From: Verrucomicrobiota bacterium
Lineage (GTDB): Bacteria; Verrucomicrobiota; Verrucomicrobiia; CAIQCK01
NCBI GenBank assembly: GCA_026397915.1
Contig: JAPLTX010000024.1
Coordinates: 95,348-159,347 of the forward strand
Length of the DNA stretch: 64,000 nt
Direction of reading: 5' to 3'
Shown: piece after piece, positions 1-9,238 of the stretch
Layout of the letters: each line of letters begins with the position of its first letter
How positions within the stretch are numbered: position 1 is the first letter of the stretch
Notes under the pieces: generated by a model
What the model saw: only the letters and a program-made list of their open reading frames with translations
Databases searched by the model: none
Told to the model about the DNA's origin: nothing
Made by a program: the position numbers and the translations under genes

Positions 1-1
1 G

Positions 2-1906
2 GTGGCCGCCGCGTTGAGCGGCGCGCGCTTCCCACGCGTTTGGCTGGCGCTGACGCTTGCCGGCACGGCGACTTTGCTCGCTACTGCCTTCTGGACGCTT
101 GGCGGAGGCGCGGAGTGGGATTGGCGGAGCAGCTTCGCGGTCGGCGGCGAACGGATACATCTGCGTCTCGACGCGCTGAGCGCATGGTTTCTCGCGCTGG
201 TGGCGGTGGTCGGCGGCGGCGGGGCGGTGTATGCCCGCGGGTATTGGCCGGATTGCGAGCATCCTGCGTCGGCCGGACGGGGCCGAACTTGGTGGAGCAT
301 GTTGGTCCTGTGCATGAGCCTCGTGCTGCTCTGCGCCAACGGACTCCATTTCCTCATGGCGTGGGAAGCCTTCGCCTTGTCGGCCTTTTTCCTGATCACG
401 CTGGAACGGGAACGACGCGAGACGCGCGCGGCGGGCTGGCTTTACCTCGCGGCGTCGCACGCCGGGACGCTGGGGTTATTCGCTTTCTTTTCGCTGCTGG
501 CGACGAAGACCGGAAGCTGGGAACTCGGTCCCATGCGCGACCACGCCGAGTTGGCGCCGTTGTTCTGGGTGGCACTGTTCGGGTTCGGCGTGAAGGCCGG
601 CATGTTCCCGCTGCACATCTGGCTGCCATCGGCGCACGCAAACGCGCCCAGCCACGTCTCGGCCATCATGTCAGGCGTAGCCATCAAGATGGGACTTTAC
701 GGCTTGGTGCGTTTCAGCGGTTGGCTGCCGCTGCCGGCGGGCGCGGGGTGGGTGGTGCTCGCGTTGGGGGCTGTGAGCGCGGTGTTGGGCGCAGCGTTCG
801 CGCTCGCGCAAAACGATCTCAAGCGGCTGCTGGCCTATTGCTCGGTGGAAAACATGGGCGTCATCCTGATTGGCTTGGGCGTGGCGCTGCTGGGCACGGC
901 GAACGGCGACACCGCCTGGGGCCGCCTCGCGATGGCGGGAGCGCTCCTGCATGTGTGGAATCACGGCGCATTCAAAGCCCTGCTCTTCTTCGGCGCCGGC
1001 TCGGTGCTGCATGCGACAGGCACGCGGGAAATGAGCCGGCTCGGCGGATTGTGGCGCGCGATGCCGTGGACGGCCAGCTTGTTCGCCTTTGGTTCTGCGG
1101 CCATCTCGGCCCTGCCACCGCTCAACGGATTCGTCAGCGAATGGCTCGTGTATCTGGGGCTGTTTGATGCAGCGGCAAGTCACACGCGAGTCGCCGTCGC
1201 CATTGTGCCGGCGACGATTGCGCTAGGCGTGACAGGCGCGCTCGCGTTGGCCGGGTTTGTAAAGGCGTCGGCTGTGGTGTTTCTCGGCGCGCCCCGCACC
1301 CAGGTCGCGGTGCACGCCCATGAATGTGGCTGGTGGATGCGCGCGCCGATGCTGGCCTTGGCGGGCATTTGTGCGTGCCTCGCTCTGGCACCGGCGGCCG
1401 TCTGGCCTTTCATCTCGCGGGTGTTGGTGGGGTGGAGATCCGCGTGGAGTGGTGGCAAACCGCCGGCCTCGCTTATCACTCTGGGTTACACGCATCTGGC
1501 GTTGGCTGCATCACTCACAGTGGCGGCTATCGCGCTTTGGTTCCGCTCGCGAACGAATGGCGTGCGCCGGGCACTTACGTGGGATTGTGGTTACGCGCTT
1601 CCGACGGCCCGGATGCAATACACCGGCGGGTCGTTCGCCGCCTTGGCGTCTGGCTGGTTCGGCTGGGTGCTGCGGCCCGAGCGCAGGTTGCACTGGCCGC
1701 GCGGGCCGTTTCCGCGTCAGGCGGATTTTGTTGAGCGGATTCCGGAGACCGTCCTGGAGCGGGTGATTGGCCCGGTGGGCGATGCCGTGATGGTCGCTTC
1801 AGCGTGGGTGCGACAGCGTCAGCAGGGGAGCCTGCCGGATTACATCTTGTATTTGGTGGCCGCACTTGCGGCCATGGGAGCATTGGTTCTTTTTGGGAGT
1901 ATATAA
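2..1906 (+). CDS. HyfB-like proton-pumping membrane subunit, complex 1 (5' end cut by window)
   Basis: Large hydrophobic antiporter-type subunit of the NuoL/HyfB family, expected to move protons (or Na+) across the inner membrane in a complex I-like enzyme. About 630 residues are visible. Family landmarks are the TM5 glutamate (MAWEAFAL), the TM7 lysine (GVKAGMFPLHIWLPSAHA), a His/Lys pair (HVWNHGAFKALLFF) and a late-helix lysine (AGFVKAS). The tail ends in a last membrane helix typical of HyfB. The paralogue at 7190 has about 28 extra residues before the first shared motif, so the true start probably lies upstream and the GTG at base 2 is only the first visible candidate. The stop abuts the GTG of the next gene. 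The family call is strong; the ion moved is inferred. Confidence 0.88.
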   Translation: MAAALSGARFPRVWLALTLAGTATLLATAFWTLGGGAEWDWRSSFAVGGERIHLRLDALSAWFLALVAVVGGGGAVYARGYWPDCEHPASAGRGRTWWSMLVLCMSLVLLCANGLHFLMAWEAFALSAFFLITLERERRETRAAGWLYLAASHAGTLGLFAFFSLLATKTGSWELGPMRDHAELAPLFWVALFGFGVKAGMFPLHIWLPSAHANAPSHVSAIMSGVAIKMGLYGLVRFSGWLPLPAGAGWVVLALGAVSAVLGAAFALAQNDLKRLLAYCSVENMGVILIGLGVALLGTANGDTAWGRLAMAGALLHVWNHGAFKALLFFGAGSVLHATGTREMSRLGGLWRAMPWTASLFAFGSAAISALPPLNGFVSEWLVYLGLFDAAASHTRVAVAIVPATIALGVTGALALAGFVKASAVVFLGAPRTQVAVHAHECGWWMRAPMLALAGICACLALAPAAVWPFISRVLVGWRSAWSGGKPPASLITLGYTHLALAASLTVAAIALWFRSRTNGVRRALTWDCGYALPTARMQYTGGSFAALASGWFGWVLRPERRLHWPRGPFPRQADFVERIPETVLERVIGPVGDAVMVASAWVRQRQQGSLPDYILYLVAALAAMGALVLFGSI

Positions 1907-2815
1907 GTGATCTCGATTCTAGAGTTTTTAGCGCGGTTGGCGGTGTGGTTGTTTCTGGCACCGCTGCTGCCGGGCGTCATCAACAAAGTGAAAGCGTGGG
2001 TGGCTGGGCGACGCGGGCCGCCGGTGCTGCAACTTTACTACGATCTGGCGCGACTGTGGCACAAGGGCGTAGTCGTGAGCACGTTCGCGTCTCCGGGTTT
2101 CATCGCCGGGCCGGCGGTTGCCTGGGTGGCGGTGCTGGCCGCGGCGCTGCTCTTGCCGCTTGGACCACTGGGAACGTCGCTGAGCTTTCGCGGCGACGTA
2201 ATCCTGTTGATCTATCTGCTCGCGTTGGCGCGTTTCTGCACGGCTTGGGCGGCGCTGGAAACCGGCTCGGCCTTTGAAGGCATGGGCGCGGCGCGGGAAG
2301 TGAGCTACGCCGTGCTCGCGGAGGCGGCTGTGATCACAGCCGTGCTCACCTTGAGCATGCAAAGCGGGAGCGTGTCGTTGAGCGCGATGCTCACGCCGTC
2401 GGTTGGCCCGGGCGCGGTGCTGCTGGCGGTTGGCTTGTTTGCAGTGTTGCTGGCGGAGAACTGCCGCGTGCCGTTCGATGATCCCAACACCCACCTCGAA
2501 CTGACTATGATTCACGAAGTGATGGTGCTGGACCATAGCGGGCCGCCGTTGGCTGCGGTGCTGCACGGCGCGGCGATGAAGCTCCTCTTGTTCTCCGTCC
2601 TGCTGGTGCAGGCGGTGTTGCCAATCGGTGAACTGTCAGTCGCTGCCGCGTCAGGAGCAATGATCGGCGGCGTGCTGCTGGTGACCGTGGCGGTTGGATT
2701 CACGGAGTCGCTGACGGCCCGTGTCGCGTTCCGCCGGGTGCCGTTGCTGCTGACGACGGCGTTTCTGCTCTGTGTCTTCGCCCTGTTGATCGCGTGGAAA
2801 GGAGGCGCAGCGTGA
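1907..2815 (+). CDS. HyfC-like (NuoH-type) membrane subunit, complex 1
   Basis: A 302-residue membrane protein of the NuoH/HyfC/HycD family, which links the peripheral redox arm to the proton-pumping arm. The first cytosolic loop has the family pattern around AGRRGPPVLQLYYDLARL. A later loop reads AENCRVPFDDPNTHLELTMI, with the acidic residues typical of HyfC-type proteins. About eight hydrophobic segments are visible. It starts with GTG directly after the TAA of the HyfB-like gene and ends in a GTGA overlap with the HyfE-like gene, so translation is probably coupled. The paralogue is at 9235. Confidence 0.88.
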   Translation: MISILEFLARLAVWLFLAPLLPGVINKVKAWVAGRRGPPVLQLYYDLARLWHKGVVVSTFASPGFIAGPAVAWVAVLAAALLLPLGPLGTSLSFRGDVILLIYLLALARFCTAWAALETGSAFEGMGAAREVSYAVLAEAAVITAVLTLSMQSGSVSLSAMLTPSVGPGAVLLAVGLFAVLLAENCRVPFDDPNTHLELTMIHEVMVLDHSGPPLAAVLHGAAMKLLLFSVLLVQAVLPIGELSVAAASGAMIGGVLLVTVAVGFTESLTARVAFRRVPLLLTTAFLLCVFALLIAWKGGAA

Positions 2816-3453
2816 ACGACTGGCTGAACCTCCTCATTGGTCTGGCGATGGGTTTGAACCTCGTCGCGTTGGGCACCAGCCGGCTGCCGTCGCTGATCCG
2901 CGTCGCCGCGCTGCAGGGCATGGTGCTGGGCATCATGCCGCTCGTGATTGAGCACGAACTGCGCCTGTTAGCGGTGGCGGTGGCGATTGCCACGGTGGCG
3001 ATAAAAGGGCTGGTGATTCCCGCGCTACTGCGCCGGGCCATGCGCACCGCCAACATTGACCGCGATCTCCATCCCTTGATCGGGTTCCTGCCGTCGTTGC
3101 TGCTTGGCGCGGCGGGGATGATTGGCGCCGTGGTGCTGGCGAGCCGGCTGCCTTTGCTGCCGGAGCATCACGAATCCCTGTTGGTGGCGGGATCGCTGGC
3201 GTCCGTGCTTGCGGGCCTGTTGCTGCTGATCGGTCGCTCCAAGGCCATCTCACAAGTTTGCGGCTACCTGATTCTGGAAAACGGCATTTACCTCTTCGGT
3301 CTGTTGCTCATCCATTCCGTCCCGTTGTTGGTTGAGGGCGGCATCCTGCTGGATCTGACGGTGGCGGTGTTTGTCACCGGCATCATCGTGGACCGCATCC
3401 AACGCGCGTTCGATTCGCTCGACACGCGAAAGCTGACTGTGCTTAGAGAATGA
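2812..3453 (+). CDS. HyfE-like small membrane subunit, complex 1
   Basis: A 213-residue hydrophobic protein of the HyfE family, whose C-terminal part resembles NuoK. It belongs to the membrane arm between the HyfC-like and antiporter-like subunits. The GTG at 2812 is preferred over the in-frame GTG at 2794: an AAAGGAGG ribosome-binding site sits just before it and it forms a GTGA overlap with the previous stop. The C-terminus (VFVTGIIVDRIQRAFDSLDT) matches the end of the paralogue at 10179 (ILVYRIRENFDSMDTGKLDQ), which shows common descent. Confidence 0.85.
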   Translation: MNDWLNLLIGLAMGLNLVALGTSRLPSLIRVAALQGMVLGIMPLVIEHELRLLAVAVAIATVAIKGLVIPALLRRAMRTANIDRDLHPLIGFLPSLLLGAAGMIGAVVLASRLPLLPEHHESLLVAGSLASVLAGLLLLIGRSKAISQVCGYLILENGIYLFGLLLIHSVPLLVEGGILLDLTVAVFVTGIIVDRIQRAFDSLDTRKLTVLRE

Positions 3454-4892
3454 AAGAACTCCTTCTGATTATTGTGCCTCTGGTGGCGGCGGCGTTGGCG
3501 GCCCTTTGGCCGAACAACCGCACGCGCCCGTGGTTTTTGCCGGTGGCAGCGCTGATGCACACGCTACTGTCCTTCGGGTTGTTGCTGTATCCGCCCGAAG
3601 CTCCGTTTCACGCGTGGTTCGGCTACGATCCGCTGGCTCGGGCGATGTTGCCGGCGGTTTCGCTGCTGTTCCTAGGCTGCGCGGCCTATGGCGTGCCATA
3701 TCTGCAACTGCGGTCGGAACGATCGAACCGCGTTTTCGTGCCGGCGTTCCTCGCAGCGCTGGGCTTGATGAGCGCGGCGCACATGGCGCGTCATCTCGGC
3801 TTGCTGTGGATCGCGACGGAAGCGGTGACGTTGTCGTCCGTGCCGCTCCTGCATTTCAACAACACCCCACGCGCCTTCGAAGCGACTTGGAAATACCTGC
3901 TCGTGGGCGGCACGGGCATCGCGCTCTCGTTGCTGGGATCATTCTGTTTGGGCTACGCCTCGCTGCACGGCGGCGGCACCGGCGACTTGACGTTCGCGGG
4001 GTTGGTGGCGCAGGGCGCCTCTTTGTCCCGACCGTGGGTGTTGATTGCCTGGGTGCTGCTCTTGGTCGGCTATGGCACCAAGATGGGCTTGGCGCCGATG
4101 CACACTTGGAAACCGGATGCGTATGGCGAAGCGTCGGGCATTGTCGGCGCGATGCTCGCCGGCGGCGTGACCACCGTGGCCTTCACCGCCGTCCTGCGCG
4201 TGCGCGCGGTTGTCGAGGCCGCGGGCGCGGGCGTGGTGGCCAACCGGACGCTGCTGGTCATCGGCTTGTTTTCCATGCTGGTGGCCGCGCTGTTCCTGCT
4301 GTCCGCGCGCGACTTCAAACGGATGCTGGCCTATTCGAGCGTCGAGCACATGGGCATTCTCAGCTTCGGCGCGGCGCTGGGCGGCGCCGGCCTGTGGGCG
4401 GCGTTCTTCCATGTCTGGAACAACAGCATGACCAAAGGCGCGCTCTTCCTCAGCGCGGGCAACATTCGCCGCGCGGCCGGCGGCCGGACCGTTGACGAAG
4501 TCAGCGGCATGTCGGTCATCACACCGCGCTCGGCGGCGCTGTTCGTCATGGGGTTGTTCGCTGTGACGGCCTGTCCGCCGTTCGGGCCGTTCTTCAGCGA
4601 ACTGCTCATCGTGAAGAGCGCCTTTGGCACTGGGCACGGGTGGGCGGCGGCCTTTTTTCTAGGATGCCTGCTCCTGGCGTTCTTCGGTCTGACCCGCGTT
4701 GTGTTCGCCATCGTGTATGGCCGGCCGCGCCAAGCTGCGCGCGAGATGGACCCGAAGTTCCGGGAAACTCTCGCCGTGATTGTGCCGCCGGTGCTGTTGT
4801 TGCTGCTGTCGCTGTGGCTGGGATTGTTCACCCCGGAGGTGCTGCGCCAGTCCTGGACGGCGGCCGTCCAACAACTTTCTCCCACGCCATGA
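3450..4892 (+). CDS. HyfF-like antiporter-type membrane subunit, complex 1
   Basis: A 480-residue NuoN/HyfF-like subunit, the second ion-translocating subunit of complex 1. It has the TM5 glutamate context (WIATEAVTLSSVPLLHFNN), the TM7 lysine (GYGTKMGLAPMHTWKPDAYG), a conserved RDFKRMLAYSSVEHMGI segment, and a late HVWNNSMTKGALFL helix. About 13 or 14 membrane helices are expected. The ATG overlaps the previous stop as ATGA and its own stop overlaps the next ATG, so the operon is tightly coupled. Each complex here has two antiporter-like subunits (HyfB- and HyfF-like); no HyfD-like third one is present. Confidence 0.87.
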   Translation: MKELLLIIVPLVAAALAALWPNNRTRPWFLPVAALMHTLLSFGLLLYPPEAPFHAWFGYDPLARAMLPAVSLLFLGCAAYGVPYLQLRSERSNRVFVPAFLAALGLMSAAHMARHLGLLWIATEAVTLSSVPLLHFNNTPRAFEATWKYLLVGGTGIALSLLGSFCLGYASLHGGGTGDLTFAGLVAQGASLSRPWVLIAWVLLLVGYGTKMGLAPMHTWKPDAYGEASGIVGAMLAGGVTTVAFTAVLRVRAVVEAAGAGVVANRTLLVIGLFSMLVAALFLLSARDFKRMLAYSSVEHMGILSFGAALGGAGLWAAFFHVWNNSMTKGALFLSAGNIRRAAGGRTVDEVSGMSVITPRSAALFVMGLFAVTACPPFGPFFSELLIVKSAFGTGHGWAAAFFLGCLLLAFFGLTRVVFAIVYGRPRQAAREMDPKFRETLAVIVPPVLLLLLSLWLGLFTPEVLRQSWTAAVQQLSPTP

Positions 4893-6370
4893 AACGAGAC
4901 ACTCCTTTTACCCTGCTGACCAACGGCACCGCGCTCTCGTGGGCCGACGTGCCTGAGTGGCCACTGGCTGAGTTCCTTCGTAATGTCGGTGCCGAGTTGG
5001 GTCGCGGTGAACGTCTGAGCAGTTTCTTCGGCGTGCCGGAAGGCGACGCGCTGCGGCTTGTCGCCGTGCTGGCCTTCGACGCCGGCAACACACTGGCCGT
5101 CGGGCGCAGCCAGTCGTTCTCCGGCTCCTTTCCGGCGCTGACTGCCACCCACGCACAAGCGCATCTGTTCGAGCGCGAGATTTGGGAACAACACGGCGTC
5201 GTTCCTGAAAATCATCCGTGGCTGAAGCCGGTGCGGAAAGACCACGGAGCCGGCCCCGCGGTGGGCGATTTCTTCCGCGTGGATGGCCGCGAGATTCATG
5301 AAGTAGCCGTCGGACCGGTGCATGCGGGCATCATCGAGCCGGGACATTTCCGTTTTCAGTGTGCGGGTGAGGAGGTGCTGCACCTGGAGATCGCGCTCGG
5401 TTTCCAGCACCGCGGTGTTGAGGAAGCGATCGCTGGCGGACCGCACCGCGCCACGGTCTATCAAATGGAGACGGTGGCAGGCGACACGACCATCGGCCAC
5501 GCCACCGCTTATGCCAACGCGCTCGAAGCGCTGGCCGGGACCGAAGCGCCGTTGCGGGCGCAATGGCTGCGCGCCATTGCCCTCGAACTCGAACGATTGG
5601 CCAACCACACCGGTGATCTCGGCGCGCTGGCCGGCGACGTCGCGTTTCTGCCGACGGCCTCGGCCTGCGGCAAGATTCGCGGTGACTTCCTCAATCTGAC
5701 CGCGCTGCTCTGCGGCAACCGCTTCGGGCGCGGCCTCGTCCGACCCGGCGGCTGCCTGTTGGATGGTGACACGGAACGCCTGAGCCAGTTGCGCAAGCGC
5801 CTCGAAACCGCGCTGGCCGAAGTCCAGCAGGCTGCGGCTTGGCTGTGGGACGCGGCGTCGGTGCGAACACGCTTTGAGCACACCGGCCACCTGCACGCGA
5901 AACAGGCGGCGGCAATTGGATTGGTTGGTCCGGCGGCACGCGCGTGCGGACTGGTGCGCGACGTGCGTTTCGATCACCCCACCGGATGGCATCGCTTCGC
6001 CCAGGTGCCGGTGTCCGTCTGGCCGGATGGCGACGTGTTTGCCCGCGCCCGGGTGCGCTGGCTGGAGATCCAACGCTCCGGTGACTTTCTGCGCGAGCAG
6101 TTGGACGCTGTCCCCGAAGGCGAAACGATGTCGTCGCTGCCCGCGCTCGCGCCAAACTCGCTCGCGGTGGCGCTCGTCGAAGGTTGGCGGGGCGAGGTGT
6201 GCCACGTCGCGCTGACGGGCGCGGATGGCAAACTGCGACGCTACAAGATCACCGACCCGTCCTTCCACAACTGGACCGGACTGGCGCTGGCCTTGCGAGG
6301 GCAGGCCATCTCGGATTTCCCGTTGTGTAACAAGAGTTTTAATCTAAGCTATTGCGGCTTTGACTTGTGA
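4889..6370 (+). CDS. HyfG-like (NuoCD-like) large subunit lacking all Ni-Fe ligands, complex 1
   Basis: A 493-residue fusion of a diverged NuoC-like N-terminal domain (about 1-120) and a NuoD/hydrogenase large-subunit domain. The start is the ATG overlapping the HyfF-like stop; the longer frame from 4640 is overlap. The large-subunit fold is clear (VGPVHAGIIEPGHF; ALELERLANHTGDLGAL). Where [NiFe] hydrogenases have CGxC, this protein reads A197-G-D-T200. Where they have DPCxxC near the C-terminus, it reads D-P-S458-F-H-N461. All four metal-binding cysteines are gone and no CxxC occurs anywhere, so it cannot hold a normal Ni-Fe centre. It matches the Ehr type of hydrogenase-related complex. The natural substrate is unknown. 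Confidence 0.88.
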   Translation: MKRDTPFTLLTNGTALSWADVPEWPLAEFLRNVGAELGRGERLSSFFGVPEGDALRLVAVLAFDAGNTLAVGRSQSFSGSFPALTATHAQAHLFEREIWEQHGVVPENHPWLKPVRKDHGAGPAVGDFFRVDGREIHEVAVGPVHAGIIEPGHFRFQCAGEEVLHLEIALGFQHRGVEEAIAGGPHRATVYQMETVAGDTTIGHATAYANALEALAGTEAPLRAQWLRAIALELERLANHTGDLGALAGDVAFLPTASACGKIRGDFLNLTALLCGNRFGRGLVRPGGCLLDGDTERLSQLRKRLETALAEVQQAAAWLWDAASVRTRFEHTGHLHAKQAAAIGLVGPAARACGLVRDVRFDHPTGWHRFAQVPVSVWPDGDVFARARVRWLEIQRSGDFLREQLDAVPEGETMSSLPALAPNSLAVALVEGWRGEVCHVALTGADGKLRRYKITDPSFHNWTGLALALRGQAISDFPLCNKSFNLSYCGFDL

Positions 6371-6385
6371 GGTCGCACTGAACCC

Positions 6386-7183
6386 ATGTCTGTCCACGAC
6401 ACACTCCTGAATCGTTTGAAACGCGGTTGCGAAACGATGGCCTATCCGAAAGGGCCGGCACCCGCATTGCCCGACCGCCACGGCGGCGCGCTGAAGGTGG
6501 AGGCCGCCAAATGCGACGCCAGTTGCTCCGCCTGCGTGACCGTGTGCCCGACGGAAGCCATCGCCCGACCGGCGGGCAAGCCCGTTGCGCTTGATCTCGG
6601 CCGCTGCATCTTCTGCGCCGAGTGCGTCACGGTTTGTCCCACCAAGGCCATTACCCAGAGCAACGACCACCGCATGGCGGTGCGCCAGCGCGAAGACCTC
6701 GTGCTCGGCGACACGGGCAAGGAACAGGTTCGCCTGGCGCAGGCGCTCGACGAAAAACTGCGGCGGCTTTTCGGCCGCTCGCTGAAGCTGCGGCAAGTCA
6801 GTGCCGCCGGCTGCAACGCCTGCGAGGCCGACACGAACGTGCTCGGCACCATCGGCTGGGACCTTGGCCGGTTCGGCATTCAGTTCGTGGCCTCGCCGCG
6901 CCATGCCGACGGTCTGTTGATCACCGGCCCGGTTTCGAAAAACATGGAACTGGCGCTGAAGAAAACCTACATCGCCTTGCCGGAACCCAGGATCGTGATC
7001 GCGCTGGGAGCTTGTGCCATCGCCGGCGGGCCGTTCATCGGCCATCCACAACATCACAACGGCGCTTCCGGCCTCGTGCCGGTGGATCTCTTCATTCCCG
7101 GCTGTCCGCCGCATCCGCTGACCATCCTGGACGGTCTGTTGAGATTGCTGGACCGGTTGGGCGAATCGGACGCAAGAAGGTAA
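6386..7183 (+). CDS. Fused ferredoxin (HyfH-like) and HyfI/NuoB-like small subunit, complex 1
   Basis: A 265-residue iron-sulfur protein that should feed electrons into the complex. Residues 1-100 form a two-cluster ferredoxin domain, with cysteines C43, C47, C50, C54 and C74, C77, C80, C84. The first spacing is CxxxCxxCxxxCP, one residue longer than usual. Residues 130-260 are the NuoB/HyfI domain, with C143 and C146 (CNACEAD), C210 (GACAIAGG) and C240 (GCPPHP), which bind one [4Fe-4S] cluster. In E. coli hydrogenase 4 these are two proteins (HyfH and HyfI), so this is a fusion. The start is the ATG at 6386, 15 bases after the HyfG-like stop. Confidence 0.87.
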   Translation: MSVHDTLLNRLKRGCETMAYPKGPAPALPDRHGGALKVEAAKCDASCSACVTVCPTEAIARPAGKPVALDLGRCIFCAECVTVCPTKAITQSNDHRMAVRQREDLVLGDTGKEQVRLAQALDEKLRRLFGRSLKLRQVSAAGCNACEADTNVLGTIGWDLGRFGIQFVASPRHADGLLITGPVSKNMELALKKTYIALPEPRIVIALGACAIAGGPFIGHPQHHNGASGLVPVDLFIPGCPPHPLTILDGLLRLLDRLGESDARR

Positions 7184-7189
7184 GAGACC

Positions 7190-9238
7190 ATGATGGAATC
7201 TTCCGCCATGCTGCTGACCTTCGCCCTCTGGGCGTATGTGGCAGGGATGGCGGGGGCGCTCGTGTTGCAACGCGCCGAGCGGTTGGCGAACGTCCTTGGA
7301 TTCGGTCTGGCTGCGCTCGGTGGCGTTTGCGGCGTTGTCTTCAGCGTGTCTTCTTTGGCGGCGGGCCGGGCGGTGACGATTGCACCGGTAACGCTGTGGT
7401 CGGGGCCGATTCCCGACGTGCGACTCGTCGTTGAGGCGGATGCGCTGTCATGTTTCTTCGTGCTGATTGTTTCGTTGGTCGGGCTGGCCATTTCGGTTTT
7501 CTCCCTTGGTTACGCCCGAACCTACTACGGGCGCAAGAATGTCGGCGTGCTGGCGGCCGTCTTCAACGCCCTGTTGCTGGTCACGACGCTGGTCTTCATC
7601 GCGGGCAACCTCTGGATGTTTCTCATCGCTTGGGAACTAATGGCCTTGCTGGCCTACGGGATGGTGAGCTTTGAGCACGAGGACCGCGAGGCGCGCCAAG
7701 CCGGAGTGCTCTACTTCATCATGTCACATCTGGACGCTGCGTGTATCCTGCTCGGTTTCCTGATGCTGGCCCAAGCGGCGGGGGATTTCAGCTTCGCCAG
7801 CCTGCGGGGCATCGGGGCGAAGCTTTCACCGCAGCAGCGAGACGCCGCATTCATGCTCTTCGTGATCGGCTTTGGCATCAAGGCGGGCGCCGTGCCGCTA
7901 CACATCTGGCTGCCGGTGGCGCATCCGGTGGCGCCGAGTAATATCTCGGCGCTGATGTCCGGTGTGCTCATCAAGACCGGCATCTACGGCTTGGTGCGGG
8001 TGTGCTTCGAGTTTCTTGGGCCGCCGCCGATGTGGTGGGGCGCTTCGTTGCTGGCGGCAGGCACGGTGTCGGCGGTGTTGGGAGTGTTGTATGCGTTGAT
8101 GGAACACGACCTCAAACGGTTGCTGGCCTATCACAGCATCGAGAACATCGGCATCATTCTCATGGGCATCGGCGCGGCGCTGATGTTCCTGCACACCGGG
8201 CATGCGGTGCTTGCGTCGTTGGCGCTCATCGCCGGTTTGTATCACACCATCAACCACGCAGTGTTCAAGGCGCTGCTCTTCCTTGGTGCGGGTGCGGTGC
8301 TGCACGCCACGCACACACGCAACATGGAAGAAATGGGCGGCCTCGCCAAACGCATGCGCTGGACGTCGCTTTTCTTTCTCGTCGGCGCGGTGGCGATTTC
8401 CGCGCTGCCGCCGCTCAATGGCTTCGTCAGCGAATGGCTCACCTACCAATCGTTGCTCCAGGGGTTCGGCACCACCACCAGCCTCGTCCGGCTCATGTTC
8501 CCGTTGGGCGGCGCGATGCTGGCGCTGACGGGCGCGCTGGCCGCGGCGTGCTTCGTGAAGGCGTTCGGCATCACGTTTCTGGCGCAGCCACGCAGCGACC
8601 ACGCCCGCAACGCGCATGAAGCCTCGCTCCCGGTGCTGATCGGCCAGGGCGTCTTGACGGCGGCCTGCGTCTTCCTGGGTTTGTTTCCGACTGCGTTTCT
8701 GAAACTCCTCGATCCGCTCACACAGCAACTGACCGGTCACCAACTCAGCCAACAACTCACGCTGGCCAACGGCCTCGTGCTCTCGGACGCGACGGCGCAG
8801 GGCGGGACCGTTTCGACCCTCGGCATCACGCTGATGGCCGTGTATCTTCTGCCCGTGCCTCTGGCGCTCTGGGCGATGTTCGGGCGCAAGGCTCGAACCC
8901 GAATCGCGCCGACGTGGGATTGCGGCCAGCGCGGTCTGACGCCGCAGATGGAATACACCGCCACCGGTTTCTCGAAACCGCTGCGCATGATTTTCAAAGC
9001 GCTGTTCCGTCCGCGTCGCGAAGTGCAGCGGGAATACGATTTCTCGCCTTACTTCGCCACGACGCTCCGTTTCGAGAGCCACATGGAGGAAGTTTTCCAG
9101 ACCCGCTTTTACCGTCCGGTAAACCTTTGGCTGCTGCGGCTGTCGCGCCGGCTGCGCGCGCTTCAGGCGGGCAGCCTCCAGGCTTACCTCATCTACGTCT
9201 TCATCACGCTGGTGGCGCTGCTCCTGTTTGCGTCATGA
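7190..9238 (+). CDS. HyfB-like proton-pumping membrane subunit, complex 2
   Basis: A 682-residue NuoL/HyfB-family subunit that opens the second copy of the complex, six bases after the end of the first. It has a TM5 glutamate (FLIAWELMALLAYGMVSF), a TM7 lysine (GIKAGAVPLHIWLPVAH), the segment HDLKRLLAYHSIENIGI, and NHAVFKALLFLGAGAVLHAT. These blocks align with the first gene of the window over nearly the whole length, so the two are paralogues. The stop overlaps the next ATG. The product sits in the inner membrane as an ion-translocating subunit. Confidence 0.9.
   Translation: MMESSAMLLTFALWAYVAGMAGALVLQRAERLANVLGFGLAALGGVCGVVFSVSSLAAGRAVTIAPVTLWSGPIPDVRLVVEADALSCFFVLIVSLVGLAISVFSLGYARTYYGRKNVGVLAAVFNALLLVTTLVFIAGNLWMFLIAWELMALLAYGMVSFEHEDREARQAGVLYFIMSHLDAACILLGFLMLAQAAGDFSFASLRGIGAKLSPQQRDAAFMLFVIGFGIKAGAVPLHIWLPVAHPVAPSNISALMSGVLIKTGIYGLVRVCFEFLGPPPMWWGASLLAAGTVSAVLGVLYALMEHDLKRLLAYHSIENIGIILMGIGAALMFLHTGHAVLASLALIAGLYHTINHAVFKALLFLGAGAVLHATHTRNMEEMGGLAKRMRWTSLFFLVGAVAISALPPLNGFVSEWLTYQSLLQGFGTTTSLVRLMFPLGGAMLALTGALAAACFVKAFGITFLAQPRSDHARNAHEASLPVLIGQGVLTAACVFLGLFPTAFLKLLDPLTQQLTGHQLSQQLTLANGLVLSDATAQGGTVSTLGITLMAVYLLPVPLALWAMFGRKARTRIAPTWDCGQRGLTPQMEYTATGFSKPLRMIFKALFRPRREVQREYDFSPYFATTLRFESHMEEVFQTRFYRPVNLWLLRLSRRLRALQAGSLQAYLIYVFITLVALLLFAS

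Noticed and set aside
4331..6268. 645-codon open frame on the - strand across the HyfF/HyfG-like genes
   Set aside because: It is antisense to well-recognised genes, rich in R, H, Q and A as expected from GC-rich shadow frames, and shows no family motif.
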